DNA from: Alphaproteobacteria bacterium
GTDB taxonomy: Bacteria; Pseudomonadota; Alphaproteobacteria; RF32; CAG-239
Length of the DNA: 32,629 nucleotides
Direction: 5' to 3'
NCBI GenBank assembly: GCA_015062435.1
Contig: SUUR01000018.1
Location: 1-32,629 of the forward strand
The notes under the pieces are model-generated. The model searched no databases. It worked only from the letters and a program-made list of their open reading frames with translations, and was not told the origin of the DNA. The position numbers and the translations under genes were made by a program. This document shows positions 6,505-14,472 of this stretch, in pieces (position 1 is the stretch's first letter; each line of letters starts with the position of its first letter).

Positions 6505-7977
6505 TTAATCCTTTTTACGCAATGTTGGGAAAGCGATAACATCTCTGATGGTTGCGGCACCTGTCAAAAGGATTGCCAATCTGTCAACCCCCATACCCAT
6601 TCCGCCGGTTGGAGGTAGACCGTTTTCCAATGCATTAACAAAATCCTCATCCATCATCTGAGCTTCTTCATCACCGGCTTCACGTTCAGCACATTGAGCA
6701 TCAAATCTTTCTTTTTGCTCCAGCGGGTTAGCCAATTCAGAATACGCACAGCCGATTTCCATACCGCCGATATAAGCATCAAAATGTTCCACCAAGCGAG
6801 GATTAGAGCGGTGTGTTTTTGCCAAAGGAGAAATATCTCTGGGCATATCCATTACCAAAGTTGGTTGAATTAAGTTGGCTTCGACTTTTTCATCAAACAC
6901 TTCTTGCACAACCTTTCCCCAGCAAGAGCATTCATCAGCATTCACTCCCACAGATTTTGCCATAGCTTTGGCCTCATCAAGAGTGTTAGCTTCCAATAAG
7001 TCGATTCCGGCATATTCTTTAACCAATTCCAAAATTGATTTACGAGCAAATCCTTTTGATAAATCGATTTCATTTTCGCCGATTTTGATAATTTTAGTAC
7101 CCAAAACTTTTTCAGCCACATAAGGAATCATATCGGCAAACAAGTCAGCCATATCATTATAATCGGCATAAGCCTGATATGCTTCCAAAGCGGTAAATTC
7201 AGGATTATGGTTTTTATCAATACCTTCATTGCGGAAGTTTCTGCCGATTTCAAACACTCTGTCAAAACCACCAACAATCAATCTTTTTAAGAACAATTCC
7301 GGGGCCACACGCAAATACAAATCCATATCTAAGGTATTATGGTGTGTGATAAAAGGCTTTGCGCTTGCTCCGCCCATAATTGTGTGAAGGATAGGTGTTT
7401 CCACTTCCAAAAATTTATGTTCTTCAAACCAACGACGGATAGCGGAGGTAATTTGGCAACGTTTTTTGAAAGTTTCTTTACTTTCGTCATTCATAATAAA
7501 GTCCACATATCTTTGACGATATCTGGCTTCCACATCGGTCAGTCCATGAAATTTTTCAGGTAATGGTTGCAAAGACTTTGAAATAATATCAAATTTTTCG
7601 GCAGCGATTGAAAGTTCACCACGAGGAGTTCTGCGTACATAACCGGATATACCGACCATATCGCCGACATCTAAAGACTTTAAGAGCTCTAAATTTTCTT
7701 CAGATAAATGATTTTTGTGGCAGAACGCTTGAATTTTGCCACTCATATCCTTCACATCAATAAACATGCCATTATTTCTGACAGCCATTGCACGACCGGC
7801 AATAATTACCCTATCTTCGGTATCGGTACCGGCTTCTAAATCTTTATATTTTTCTTGCAAATCTGCTGCAAAAGCATTAGGTTCAAAACGATAAGGGTAG
7901 GGATTGTAACCGCTGTCTTGAAGTGTTTTTAGCTTAGCCAGACGAGATTCACGATGAATATTTGTTTCAGTAGCCAT
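6505..7977 (-). CDS. lysS: Lysyl-tRNA synthetase, class II
   Basis: 490 aa, the usual length. Charges tRNA-Lys in the cytoplasm. The N-terminal OB fold (about residues 55-145) binds the anticodon; the class II core shows M-G-G-A-S-A-K-P-F, motif 2 around [11 protein letters not shown] and F-R-N-E-G (about residue 230-260) and motif 3 G-M-G-M-G-V-D-R-L (about residue 460). The start is the ATG at 7977, with AGGAA 7-8 bases upstream; an earlier in-frame ATG lacks a site. It is first in an operon with the deacetylase, whose start is three bases past its stop codon. Confidence 0.97.
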   Translation of the reverse strand: MATETNIHRESRLAKLKTLQDSGYNPYPYRFEPNAFAADLQEKYKDLEAGTDTEDRVIIAGRAMAVRNNGMFIDVKDMSGKIQAFCHKNHLSEENLELLKSLDVGDMVGISGYVRRTPRGELSIAAEKFDIISKSLQPLPEKFHGLTDVEARYRQRYVDFIMNDESKETFKKRCQITSAIRRWFEEHKFLEVETPILHTIMGGASAKPFITHHNTLDMDLYLRVAPELFLKRLIVGGFDRVFEIGRNFRNEGIDKNHNPEFTALEAYQAYADYNDMADLFADMIPYVAEKVLGTKIIKIGENEIDLSKGFARKSILELVKEYAGIDLLEANTLDEAKAMAKSVGVNADECSCWGKVVQEVFDEKVEANLIQPTLVMDMPRDISPLAKTHRSNPRLVEHFDAYIGGMEIGCAYSELANPLEQKERFDAQCAEREAGDEEAQMMDEDFVNALENGLPPTGGMGMGVDRLAILLTGAATIRDVIAFPTLRKKD

Positions 7978-8015
7978 AATATTTTCCTGTAATATGTTTA
8001 AATTCAATTACAAGC

Positions 8016-8044
8016 ACTATAAACAACTCTAAAATTTATTTCAA
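8016..8044 (-). promoter_or_regulatory. Promoter of lysS
   Basis: TTGAAA, 17-bp spacer, TATAGT on the minus strand, roughly 35 bases upstream of the start codon. Confidence 0.6.
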
Positions 8045-8073
8045 TATCTATTTTAAGCTTTATTATTGCAAAA

Positions 8074-9441
8074 TTATAACCAACCATCACAGAGAACACT
8101 ATAATTGTGTCCACCGGTTACAGCGTTATAACATTCACTAACCCAACAATTATCATTATAATATTCAGAATACCATATAGCATCATCTTCTGCGGTATTA
8201 TAATCATCATATTCATAGTCATCACAACATGATATTAATTTGTATAAATTTTTTCCGTTTCTTGTACAATGGCTATAGCGACATGCATCATATTCATAAA
8301 TCTTTGTTAATTCATTATATCCTGTACATGGGTTTTCTGTATTCCCGTCATAAGAAGTAATACACCTTACGGCAGCACTATAATCTACTCCATTATCGGG
8401 ATTAAAACTTTTTGTTAATTTTGTAGTTTCAGGAGTTACCCCACTTCTTAAAGCCCAAGCATAGGAAGCATCACATTCTGATGAAGTCCAATAATAATCA
8501 ATGTCATAGTCATATGCATACCGATCTTCATATGTACTAAAAAGTTTAGTCCCTCCTACTGCTCCGATACTATACTGTATTTTATCAAAATTATTTATAA
8601 TTTTTATAGTCTCACCAATTGAGGGTACATACCATAATTTGCCAGCCTCACTTTTAGCAAAGCAATATTTTTTAAGTAGATTATTTGAATAAGAAGGAGC
8701 AAGACTTATTAAAATATTTGTATTTGAAAGTCCAGAGAAGTCATTTCCGGTAGATGTTGAGTTATTGATATTAGCTATATCTGAATTGTTTGATGGCCAA
8801 AAACCAGAATTAACTGGATATTCATCCAATGAAACAATCAACTTATTAACATCATCTATTACAACTCCGACAGGTGTTTTTGATGCTACATATATATCTA
8901 AACAAGTGTTGTCACTATAATAAATATCTCCGATAACACATTCGCTATTTGATTTAAATTTAACCGTATAAGGAATAAATAAGCCACTATAACTAATTCT
9001 TGTTCCTTTGTCTGAACAAATGTATCCATAATTTTGCAAAAGAGCTGATTTAATCTGTGGATATTCAGAACTGCTGTCTGAAAAATAAGTGTTAAGGTTG
9101 GAACTTGTTTTACCCGGAAAAAAACACCCGTCTGTCGGAAAAGTAAAATACCCATCGCTAACATTAGAATTTGAAGAAATTACTACATAGGCACCTTCAA
9201 AATCAAGATTTGAAAAGTCATACTTGTTACTTGACGAATTATCTGAACTGACGGGGCTTTTTTCTTCGCAACTGACTTTGGTTAAGTCAAACGGGCATTT
9301 AAGAGTAGTTTTCCCAGAGCAATCAGATGCGGATTTGGTATATCCCATATCAGCGCAAGAAGGACGCACTATACAACTATCCTGAGCCAAAGATGTTGAT
9401 GATAAAAGTAATATTGATGTGGTTATAACATATTTATTCAT
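8074..9441 (-). CDS. Secreted cysteine-containing protein with DUF1566-like domain
   Basis: 455 aa. The start is the ATG at 9441, with AAAGGAG nine bases upstream; the open frame extends further but only into the structured leader. A signal peptide ends at S-L-A-Q, followed by the family's constant segment D-S-C-I-V-R-P-S-C-A-D-M-G-Y-T-K-S-A and C-P-F-D. The body is Ser/Asn/Tyr-rich. Residues about 265-365 carry W-Y-V-P-S-I-G-E, Y-W-T-S-S-E, Y-A-W-A-L and V-R-C-I, the pattern of the DUF1566 (C-type-lectin-like) domain. The last 80 residues have eight cysteines and many Asp/Tyr. It shares promoter, leader and N-terminus with the genes at 17016 and 17944 but has a different body. Likely surface or periplasmic; function unknown. 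Confidence 0.85.
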   Translation of the reverse strand: MNKYVITTSILLLSSTSLAQDSCIVRPSCADMGYTKSASDCSGKTTLKCPFDLTKVSCEEKSPVSSDNSSSNKYDFSNLDFEGAYVVISSNSNVSDGYFTFPTDGCFFPGKTSSNLNTYFSDSSSEYPQIKSALLQNYGYICSDKGTRISYSGLFIPYTVKFKSNSECVIGDIYYSDNTCLDIYVASKTPVGVVIDDVNKLIVSLDEYPVNSGFWPSNNSDIANINNSTSTGNDFSGLSNTNILISLAPSYSNNLLKKYCFAKSEAGKLWYVPSIGETIKIINNFDKIQYSIGAVGGTKLFSTYEDRYAYDYDIDYYWTSSECDASYAWALRSGVTPETTKLTKSFNPDNGVDYSAAVRCITSYDGNTENPCTGYNELTKIYEYDACRYSHCTRNGKNLYKLISCCDDYEYDDYNTAEDDAIWYSEYYNDNCWVSECYNAVTGGHNYSVLCDGWL

Positions 9442-9468
9442 TTTATGGCTCCTTTGTTTTTCTCTGTC

Positions 9469-9491
9469 ATATTCCGACTTGATCGGAATAT
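9469..9491 (-). promoter_or_regulatory. Leader hairpin near the ribosome binding site (covarying)
   Basis: 9-bp stem ATATTCCGA / TCGGAATAT around a 5-base loop, TCAAG in the mRNA. The leaders at 17690 and 18873 have the same stem length and loop, with ATACTCCGG / CCGGAGTAT as stem: both sides change together. Confidence 0.75.
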
Positions 9492-9510
9492 CTCTCTTAA
9501 ATTTCGTGAG

Positions 9511-9586
9511 ATTGTCCGAACAAGTCGGACAATGACAGTTAGTGATGTCAGACAATGACAGTTAGTGATGTCAGACAATGACATTT
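9511..9586 (-). repeat. 23-bp tandem repeat with a second hairpin in the leader
   Basis: Units start at 9525, 9548 and (partial) 9571; each contains GACAATGACAGTTAGTGATG or most of it. The first unit overlaps a hairpin ATTGTCCGA / TCGGACAAT (9511-9533) whose mRNA loop is CTTGT. This insert is absent from the leaders of the other two family members. Confidence 0.75.
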
Positions 9587-9591
9587 ACAAG

Positions 9592-9676
9592 GTGCCGTTT
9601 AAGGTGTTTTCACAAGTATAGAATTTGGATAAAATATAAGGATTACTTGTGTAGCATTAACACACTTAAACAGCAC
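9592..9676 (-). promoter_or_regulatory. Conserved long-stem leader element
   Basis: In mRNA sense, GTGCTGTTTAAG pairs with CTTAAACGGCAC (12 bp including one U-G), enclosing an inner stem CACAAG / CTTGTG whose ~29-base loop carries a conserved box complementary to GGATAAAATATAAGG. The leaders at 17730-17818 and 18913-19001 keep the same architecture with AGATGCTGTTTAAG as outer stem. Confidence 0.75.
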
Positions 9677-9706
9677 ATATATTTTCTGGGAAAATGATGA
9701 TGAATT

Positions 9707-9726
9707 GCCTATAAACACATATAGGC
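9707..9726 (-). promoter_or_regulatory. 7-bp leader hairpin GCCTATA / TATAGGC
   Basis: Same stem, different loop, as the hairpin at 32605-32627 on the plus strand downstream of the promoter at the right edge. Confidence 0.6.
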
Positions 9727-9763
9727 ACAAGTAATGAAAAGTGAAAACTTATCCATTGCAAGC

Positions 9764-9800
9764 ATTATCATACCCTTTTATTTTATCCGAGTATGATAAT
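9764..9800 (-). promoter_or_regulatory. Dyad over the -10 and start region (possible operator)
   Basis: 10-bp perfect inverted repeat ATTATCATAC / GTATGATAAT with a 17-base centre; the upstream arm covers the -10 hexamer. An almost identical dyad sits at the same place in the right-edge promoter (32532-32568). Placement over -10 and +1 suits a repressor site better than an RNA hairpin. Confidence 0.55.
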
Positions 9801-9851
9801 AACATAAATTTTAGGCTATGTCAAACAATTCTTAACGCCGGTGGACGGAAT
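9796..9851 (-). promoter_or_regulatory. Family promoter with upstream box (gene at 8074-9441)
   Basis: Minus strand: TTGACA, 17 bp, TATTAT. An upstream box CCGTCCA ends exactly 17 bp before the -35. The same box-17-35-17-10 geometry recurs at 17828, 19011 and 32481. The leader is about 350 bases long. The stretch 9852-10029 contains no gene I can support. Confidence 0.75.
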
Positions 9852-10029
9852 GAATTAGTAATTAGGCGTTAGTTCATTGATTTATCATATAAGATATACC
9901 TTTAGATATATATGCTTACAGTCATTGTAGATTTATTTGGATAATCTCTGGTAACTTTAGTTTGATGTTTTAATAATACCGGAGTATGATGACGGAATAC
10001 ATTACTGTCAAAACTATTAAAAAATAAAC

Positions 10030-10058
10030 TTGACAATAAAAAAGAACCAAAGTAGAAC
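10030..10058 (+). promoter_or_regulatory. lexA promoter with SOS box
   Basis: TTGACA (10030), 17 bp, TAGAAC. GAAC-N7-GAAC at 10044-10058 is the reverse complement of the alphaproteobacterial SOS box GTTC-N7-GTTC and its right half coincides with the -10, as expected for lexA autorepression. Confidence 0.8.
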
Positions 10059-10095
10059 AAAAATAATCAAGTTTTGGCAGAAAGGATTCTCTTTT

Positions 10096-10752
10096 ATGTT
10101 AACACCCAAGCAATACAAACTCCTCATCTACATTAACAAAGCTATAAAAGAGAAGGGGTGTTGCCCCTCGTTTGATGAGATGAAAGAAGCCGTCGGCCTT
10201 AAGTCTAAGTCCGGTATTCATGCTCTGATAGAGGCTTTGGTTGAGCGTAATTTTCTGCGCAAACTTCCTCATAAGGCCAGAGCTCTTGAGGTGGTACGCA
10301 TGCCCAAACTCAAACCATCTTCGGTTATAGATGAAGAAAAAAAACGTGACGAGGCATTGCTCAATGCGGTTGTAGAAGTGCCACTATATGGTAAAATTGC
10401 TGCCGGCACACCGATAGAAGCTATTGCCAATGAAAATGATAAATTTCCGGTTCCTTATGACATGGTCAGGGGCGGGCAGTATTATGCTCTTACCATAGAA
10501 GGGGATTCTATGGTTGATATCGGTATTATGAATGGTGATACCGTTATTATCAAAAAGACTGATACTGCTCGCAACGGAGATATTGTTGTTGCACTGGTTG
10601 ATGACTGTGAAGCTACTCTCAAACAGATTAAAAAAGATGGTTCTGACGTATTACTCATTCCCAAAAATGAAAATTATGAAACCAGACGTTTGCATGCCTC
10701 AAGGGTGAAAGTTCAGGGAATTTTAAGTTCCTTATTTAGAACATATCACTGA
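10096..10752 (+). CDS. lexA: LexA repressor
   Basis: 218 aa. Represses the SOS regulon and self-cleaves on RecA filaments after DNA damage. The N-terminal winged helix (residues 1-65) has the alphaproteobacterial pattern M-L-T-P-K-Q-Y-x-L-L ... P-S-F-D-E-M-K-E-A ... S-K-S-G-I-H. The cleavage site is A103-G104 in K-I-A-A-G-T-P; the catalytic pair is Ser138 (G-D-S-M) and Lys176 (A-T-L-K-Q). The start is the ATG at 10096 after AGAAAGGA; it matches the N-terminus usual for the family, while the longer open frame does not. An SOS box overlaps the promoter. Confidence 0.95.
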   Translation: MLTPKQYKLLIYINKAIKEKGCCPSFDEMKEAVGLKSKSGIHALIEALVERNFLRKLPHKARALEVVRMPKLKPSSVIDEEKKRDEALLNAVVEVPLYGKIAAGTPIEAIANENDKFPVPYDMVRGGQYYALTIEGDSMVDIGIMNGDTVIIKKTDTARNGDIVVALVDDCEATLKQIKKDGSDVLLIPKNENYETRRLHASRVKVQGILSSLFRTYH

Positions 10753-10817
10753 GCTTGGTTGAAATTGGCTTAATCCTGATTATCTCAATATTGACATCAA
10801 TTTTTGGGGAGGTAATT

Positions 10818-11225
10818 ATGATTAAGAAAGTAAGTTTTGCCCTTATATTGCTATTTTTGGTGATGGCTTGTGCATCACCGCTAAAATATGATAATAAGCT
10901 CAATCAACTGGTAGGAGCCAACAAAGCTGAACTGCTCAAAGAGATGGGTACGCCTAGCGCATCTAAGGTTTTTGCTAATGGAGATGAAGTTATTGCCTAT
11001 GTCAAAGCTAATGACGTATATGTTCCCTCAGAGTTTTACCTATATAATCAAAACGGGCAAAATGCAGAAGATGTATATTCGCCGTTTTTAGAAAATTCAG
11101 ATTTTTCACCTTATGAATCATCATTCGGATATCAGGTTGAATATATCTGCCAAACCGCATTTTTATTGCAAAACGGAGTAGTAACTGCTTGGAAGTGGCG
11201 AGGCAATGATTGTGAAAGTTATTAA
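10818..11225 (+). CDS. Small lipoprotein, 135 aa
   Basis: The start at 10818 is set by GGGGAGG six bases upstream. The N-terminus M-I-K-K-V-S-F-A-L-I-L-L-F-L-V-M-A-C has a lipobox V-M-A-C, so the product is probably lipidated and exported. The mature part has V-G-A-N-K-A-E-L-L-K-E-M-G-T-P-S, a pattern common in small proteins of the SmpA/OmlA type, then Y-I-C-Q-T-A-F-L-L-Q-N-G-V-V-T-A-W-K-W-R-G-N-D-C, which fits a strand-rich domain with a Cys pair. It follows lexA by 65 bases. Role unknown; a BamE-like fold is possible but weakly supported. Confidence 0.8.
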   Translation: MIKKVSFALILLFLVMACASPLKYDNKLNQLVGANKAELLKEMGTPSASKVFANGDEVIAYVKANDVYVPSEFYLYNQNGQNAEDVYSPFLENSDFSPYESSFGYQVEYICQTAFLLQNGVVTAWKWRGNDCESY

Positions 11226-11307
11226 TTTTTGCTAAGCAATTTTTAACCTGATGCTGATAAATTAAAAAAAATAAACGATTCTAATAAAAATTAAGGAATT
11301 ATCGGCG

Positions 11308-11622
11308 ATGGATATTTTGTGGGAGTTACAAAATAAGCTCAAAGCCTACGGAATATGGATTATTATTCTGGGGGTTTTGACTTATTTTGTGTTTTTTACC
11401 ATAAACGGGGATAGAAGTTTATTCAAATATTTTTATCTCAAACAGGAGATTGCCACAGCCAAAAAATCTGCTGCCGAATATCAAAAGCAAAAAAGATCAT
11501 TGGAAGAAAAAGTCAAACACTTGTCTAACAGCAGTTTAGATCTGGACTTACTTGAGGAGCGTGTCAGAATAGTTTTGAATATGGCTGCTGATGATGAATT
11601 TGTCCTTCTTAATGAAGATTAA
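11308..11622 (+). CDS. ftsB: FtsB/DivIC-like septum formation initiator
   Basis: 104 aa, the right size for the family. One membrane helix at about residues 15-32 (I-W-I-I-I-L-G-V-L-T-Y-F-V-F-F) is followed by a coiled coil (about 40-75) and a short C-terminal segment L-D-L-D-L-L-E-E-R-V-R-I-V-L-N, the hallmark of FtsB/DivIC proteins. It would act with FtsL and FtsQ in the division complex at the inner membrane. AAGGAA precedes the ATG by about 11 bases. The next gene is a wall hydrolase. Confidence 0.85.
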   Translation: MDILWELQNKLKAYGIWIIILGVLTYFVFFTINGDRSLFKYFYLKQEIATAKKSAAEYQKQKRSLEEKVKHLSNSSLDLDLLEERVRIVLNMAADDEFVLLNED

Positions 11623-11739
11623 AAACTATAAAATTCAATATATTAAGTTAGTGTTTTGGATAAGTTGATAAAAAAAGCTGTATTTTAGTTATTTTTTTGC
11701 TATACAGATAAAATATTGTTTAACAACTTAGGTCATTAT

Positions 11740-12972
11740 ATGAAAAAAGCTCGTTTTCCCAAACGAAAGGCATATTCCCCCCGTTATCGGGAAAAAAAGC
11801 CATTCTTCTCTGAAAAAGAGATTATCTTTAGAAGCTCCGGCAGAGCCAAAGTCTTTACCCTATCTTCTCGTTTGCAGGTTATTATCCTGATATTGTTTTG
11901 CTTTATCAGTGTGTGGAGTTTTTATTCATATCACCTATATAATAAAACCGGACGGATTATAAATTACAAAGATCAAGAGTTGGTAGAAACCAGAGATGCT
12001 TACGTTGATCTTATGAGTGATTTTGTTGCCATTCATAAAAATATAGATGAAGTTCTATCTGCAATCGGCAAAACCGGTTCAAAGTCCAATAAAAAACTTG
12101 ATGATTATAAGCGTCAGGCAATGATTATGGAAGATAAAATCAAACAAATTACTGCAGAAAAAGATTGGACTGACGATAAAACACTTTCAGAAAAAACGAA
12201 TATTAATGAGGCTTTATTACAGCGAGATATTGCCATTTCCGAGCGTGATGAATTGCGCAAACAACTTGATGAATTGGAAGATGCTGTCAAAGAAATTAAG
12301 CAGGCAGAGCTGGAAGTTTTTAATCGTGTAGAAGCGATTGCCAAGAAAGAAATCAGCAAAATCAAAAGTGCTTTTTCCAATATTAATGTTCCGCTTAAGC
12401 AACAGGGAAAATATTTTAACCCTTTGGCCAATAGCAAAAAACGTGATTCTTCCGGCGGTCCCTATATTCCGGCACAACTTTCTTCCATACAAGACAAGCG
12501 TTTTAACCAAAAAATTGCAGACATTTACAAAGCTGCTGATGACTTGGAATATTATAGAGAAGTTGTTAAAGGCGTTCCTTTTGGTAAACCGGTTTGGAGT
12601 TATTGGTTATCATCAAAATTCGGGTATCGCAAAGACCCGTTTAACAAAAAAAGAGCAGGGCATAAAGGGGTAGATTTAGCCAGTCGTACTGGCAATAAGA
12701 TTCAAGTGAAAGCTAATGGAAAAGTTACCAGAGTGCAATTTAGCAACAAAGGCTATGGCAATAATGTAACCATAGATCATGGTAATGGTTTTGTTACTAA
12801 ATATGCACATTTACACAAGATATATGTAAAAAAAGGTGATTATTTAAAAATAGATGATATTATAGGAGAGGTTGGTAATACCGGTCGTTCTACGGGGCCG
12901 CATCTTCATTATGAGATACTATACCAAGGTCACCCGGTTGATCCGATGCCGTTTATGCAGATTAAACTCTAA
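11740..12972 (+). CDS. M23 family metallopeptidase (LytM domain), membrane-anchored
   Basis: 410 aa from the ATG at 11740 (a TTG eight codons earlier is the alternative). A basic N-terminal segment is followed by one membrane helix at about residues 46-64, a long coiled coil (about 70-210) and a C-terminal LytM domain (about 290-405). The zinc ligands are visible: H in G-H-K-G-V-D (about 308), and H-L-H in G-P-H-L-H-Y-E (about 387); the A-H-L-H segment supplies the catalytic His. It should cut peptidoglycan cross-links in the periplasm. It is followed after 11 bases by a bactofilin, an arrangement known from shape-determining pairs. Confidence 0.92.
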   Translation: MKKARFPKRKAYSPRYREKKPFFSEKEIIFRSSGRAKVFTLSSRLQVIILILFCFISVWSFYSYHLYNKTGRIINYKDQELVETRDAYVDLMSDFVAIHKNIDEVLSAIGKTGSKSNKKLDDYKRQAMIMEDKIKQITAEKDWTDDKTLSEKTNINEALLQRDIAISERDELRKQLDELEDAVKEIKQAELEVFNRVEAIAKKEISKIKSAFSNINVPLKQQGKYFNPLANSKKRDSSGGPYIPAQLSSIQDKRFNQKIADIYKAADDLEYYREVVKGVPFGKPVWSYWLSSKFGYRKDPFNKKRAGHKGVDLASRTGNKIQVKANGKVTRVQFSNKGYGNNVTIDHGNGFVTKYAHLHKIYVKKGDYLKIDDIIGEVGNTGRSTGPHLHYEILYQGHPVDPMPFMQIKL

Positions 12973-12983
12973 TTGAGGTTAGT

Positions 12984-13418
12984 ATGAAAAAATTAAAAAG
13001 ATTACTTTATATCAAGTTAGCAAGACGTCTTAGTCGTAGCACAACCGGTGCACCGGTTCCCAGTATAATCAGTGAAAATGCTCGCCTTAAAGGAGATATC
13101 ATCAGTGATGGTATTATTCATGTAGATGGTCATGTAGAAGGCGATATCAGTTGTGATGAGCTTATCATAGGTATAAAAGGATCTGTTTTAGGTGCGGTAA
13201 ATGCTAACAGTTTACACCTTTATGGCTCACTTAATGGCAGAGCTGCCGTTGATAATTTATTTATAGCAAAATCAGCCAAACTCATTGGAGATGCATCTCA
13301 TAATACTATTGCAATTGAACCGGGCGCATATATAGACGGCCATTGCCTGCGACAAGGAGCTCCGATACCGGCAGAGCAAGGTAAACCGGATTTGTTACTT
13401 ACAGACAAATCTAAGTAA
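12984..13418 (+). CDS. Bactofilin
   Basis: 144 aa. The central domain (about residues 30-115) shows the repeated short strands of the bactofilin beta-helix, with L-K-G-D-I ... I-H-V-D-G-H-V-E-G-D-I ... L-H-L-Y-G-S-L-N-G and A-K-L-I-G-D-A. The N-terminus is basic and the C-terminus disordered. Bactofilins polymerise under the inner membrane and position cell-wall enzymes; the M23 peptidase just upstream is the likely partner. GAGGTT gives the ribosome binding site. The 3' end overlaps the convergent smr-type gene by 8 bases. Confidence 0.93.
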   Translation: MKKLKRLLYIKLARRLSRSTTGAPVPSIISENARLKGDIISDGIIHVDGHVEGDISCDELIIGIKGSVLGAVNANSLHLYGSLNGRAAVDNLFIAKSAKLIGDASHNTIAIEPGAYIDGHCLRQGAPIPAEQGKPDLLLTDKSK

Positions 13419-13959
13419 TCTTGCGATTCCTTCTTATTAAAACATACAATGCCCCCTCTCCGCCATCTTGTGGTTGAGCATAGCTAAAACTCAAGATCAT
13501 AGGGCGGAGCAATTCTCCGTTCAGCCAGTTAGGCACACACTCTTTTAATATTCCTTTTTTTTCATACCAAAGGGTATCTTCATGATTAATACCCTTTCCG
13601 GTCACAATCAAAACACAACGCAATTTTTGCATATATGCTTTAGTGATAAAATCTTGTACAGCATCAAACGCTTGTTTCTCAGTCATTCCGTGTAAATCCA
13701 AACGCCGTTGAATGGCAATTTGTCCACGTTTAAACTTATCGGCAGTATTTTTATCAATATTATCCACGCAACCTACATACAGTTCATTCAACTTATTTCC
13801 GGTATAAATATTATTAAATTCGAGTTTGTCTTTTATATCGTCGATTATCAGCGGAGCAGATGGTTTTTCTTCAACCTGTTTAATTTTTTTTACATTTTTA
13901 ACTGTTTCTTTCCAAAAATCATCATCTGCGGGAGCGACGTCTTTGTCTAGGCGTTTCAT
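13411..13959 (-). CDS. Smr domain protein
   Basis: 182 aa. The start is the ATG at 13959 (M-K-R-L-D-K-D-V-A-P), with AGAGGA eight bases upstream, inside the end of the preceding gene (38-base overlap), so it is probably translationally coupled. The C-terminal Smr domain (about residues 85-180) has L-D-L-H-G-M-T and the V-T-G-K-G motif; the family's usual G-x-G after it is replaced by G-I-N-H. Smr domains are often nucleases, here of unknown target. It is the last gene of a Tim44-like / MltA / membrane protein / Smr operon. Confidence 0.88.
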   Translation of the reverse strand: MKRLDKDVAPADDDFWKETVKNVKKIKQVEEKPSAPLIIDDIKDKLEFNNIYTGNKLNELYVGCVDNIDKNTADKFKRGQIAIQRRLDLHGMTEKQAFDAVQDFITKAYMQKLRCVLIVTGKGINHEDTLWYEKKGILKECVPNWLNGELLRPMILSFSYAQPQDGGEGALYVLIRRNRKIT

Positions 13960-14470
13960 TAATTTTTTCCTCTTTAGGTTCTTCTTTGACCGGTTCTGGA
14001 TTTTCTTCTGTTTTTTTATCAATCAACAAATCTTCAAAATTTTGGATAACAAAATCTTTCCAATCGGCATCAGGAGCAATACACGCTATTTTTTTATTTT
14101 GAGCATTGATTAAAACTATTCCTCCAAAATCCCATAATTTACAAAAGTTCTCATAGCCTAACAGAATATAAGATTTTGTTCTTTCAAACAGTTTATTTTC
14201 AAGCTTTTTCTTAATAAGATTAGAGGTTGCTGATATTGCAATAACCATAAATATCAGTCCGAAAATCGGTCCCACACACATAATTAAGATAAGCCCGATA
14301 ATAACCGGAACAAGAATTGGCAATAAAACTTCCCATGGATTATATACCGGAGATGTCGGTCGATTAATTTTACTTTCCACCAAGCATAGTTGAATTTTGT
14401 CTGTTTCAATAGCTTTTTTTAGAGCTCCAAAAGCTAGTTCATCTGCTCTGTTTCGGATTCTTTTTCCCAT
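13922..14470 (-). CDS. Membrane protein of unknown function, 182 aa
   Basis: No family recognised. Residues about 45-85 form two closely spaced hydrophobic helices (L-L-P-I-L-V-P-V-I-I-G-L-I-L-I and F-G-L-I-F-M-V-I-A-I), followed by a soluble domain of about 65 residues and a Lys/Glu-rich tail ending R-R-S-R-R. It begins three bases after the mltA stop codon, with GGGAG as ribosome binding site in the mltA 3' end, so it belongs to the same operon. Confidence 0.75.
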   Translation of the reverse strand: MGKRIRNRADELAFGALKKAIETDKIQLCLVESKINRPTSPVYNPWEVLLPILVPVIIGLILIMCVGPIFGLIFMVIAISATSNLIKKKLENKLFERTKSYILLGYENFCKLWDFGGIVLINAQNKKIACIAPDADWKDFVIQNFEDLLIDKKTEENPEPVKEEPKEEKINETPRQRRRSRR

Positions 14471-14472
14471 AA

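Noticed and set aside
9442..9555. N-terminal extension of the 8074 gene to an upstream ATG
   Set aside because: It would translate the leader hairpins; the ATG at 9441 has AAAGGAG and gives the same signal peptide start as the paralogues.
9525..9586. CRISPR-like repeat
   Set aside because: Contiguous 23-bp units without spacers inside a leader.
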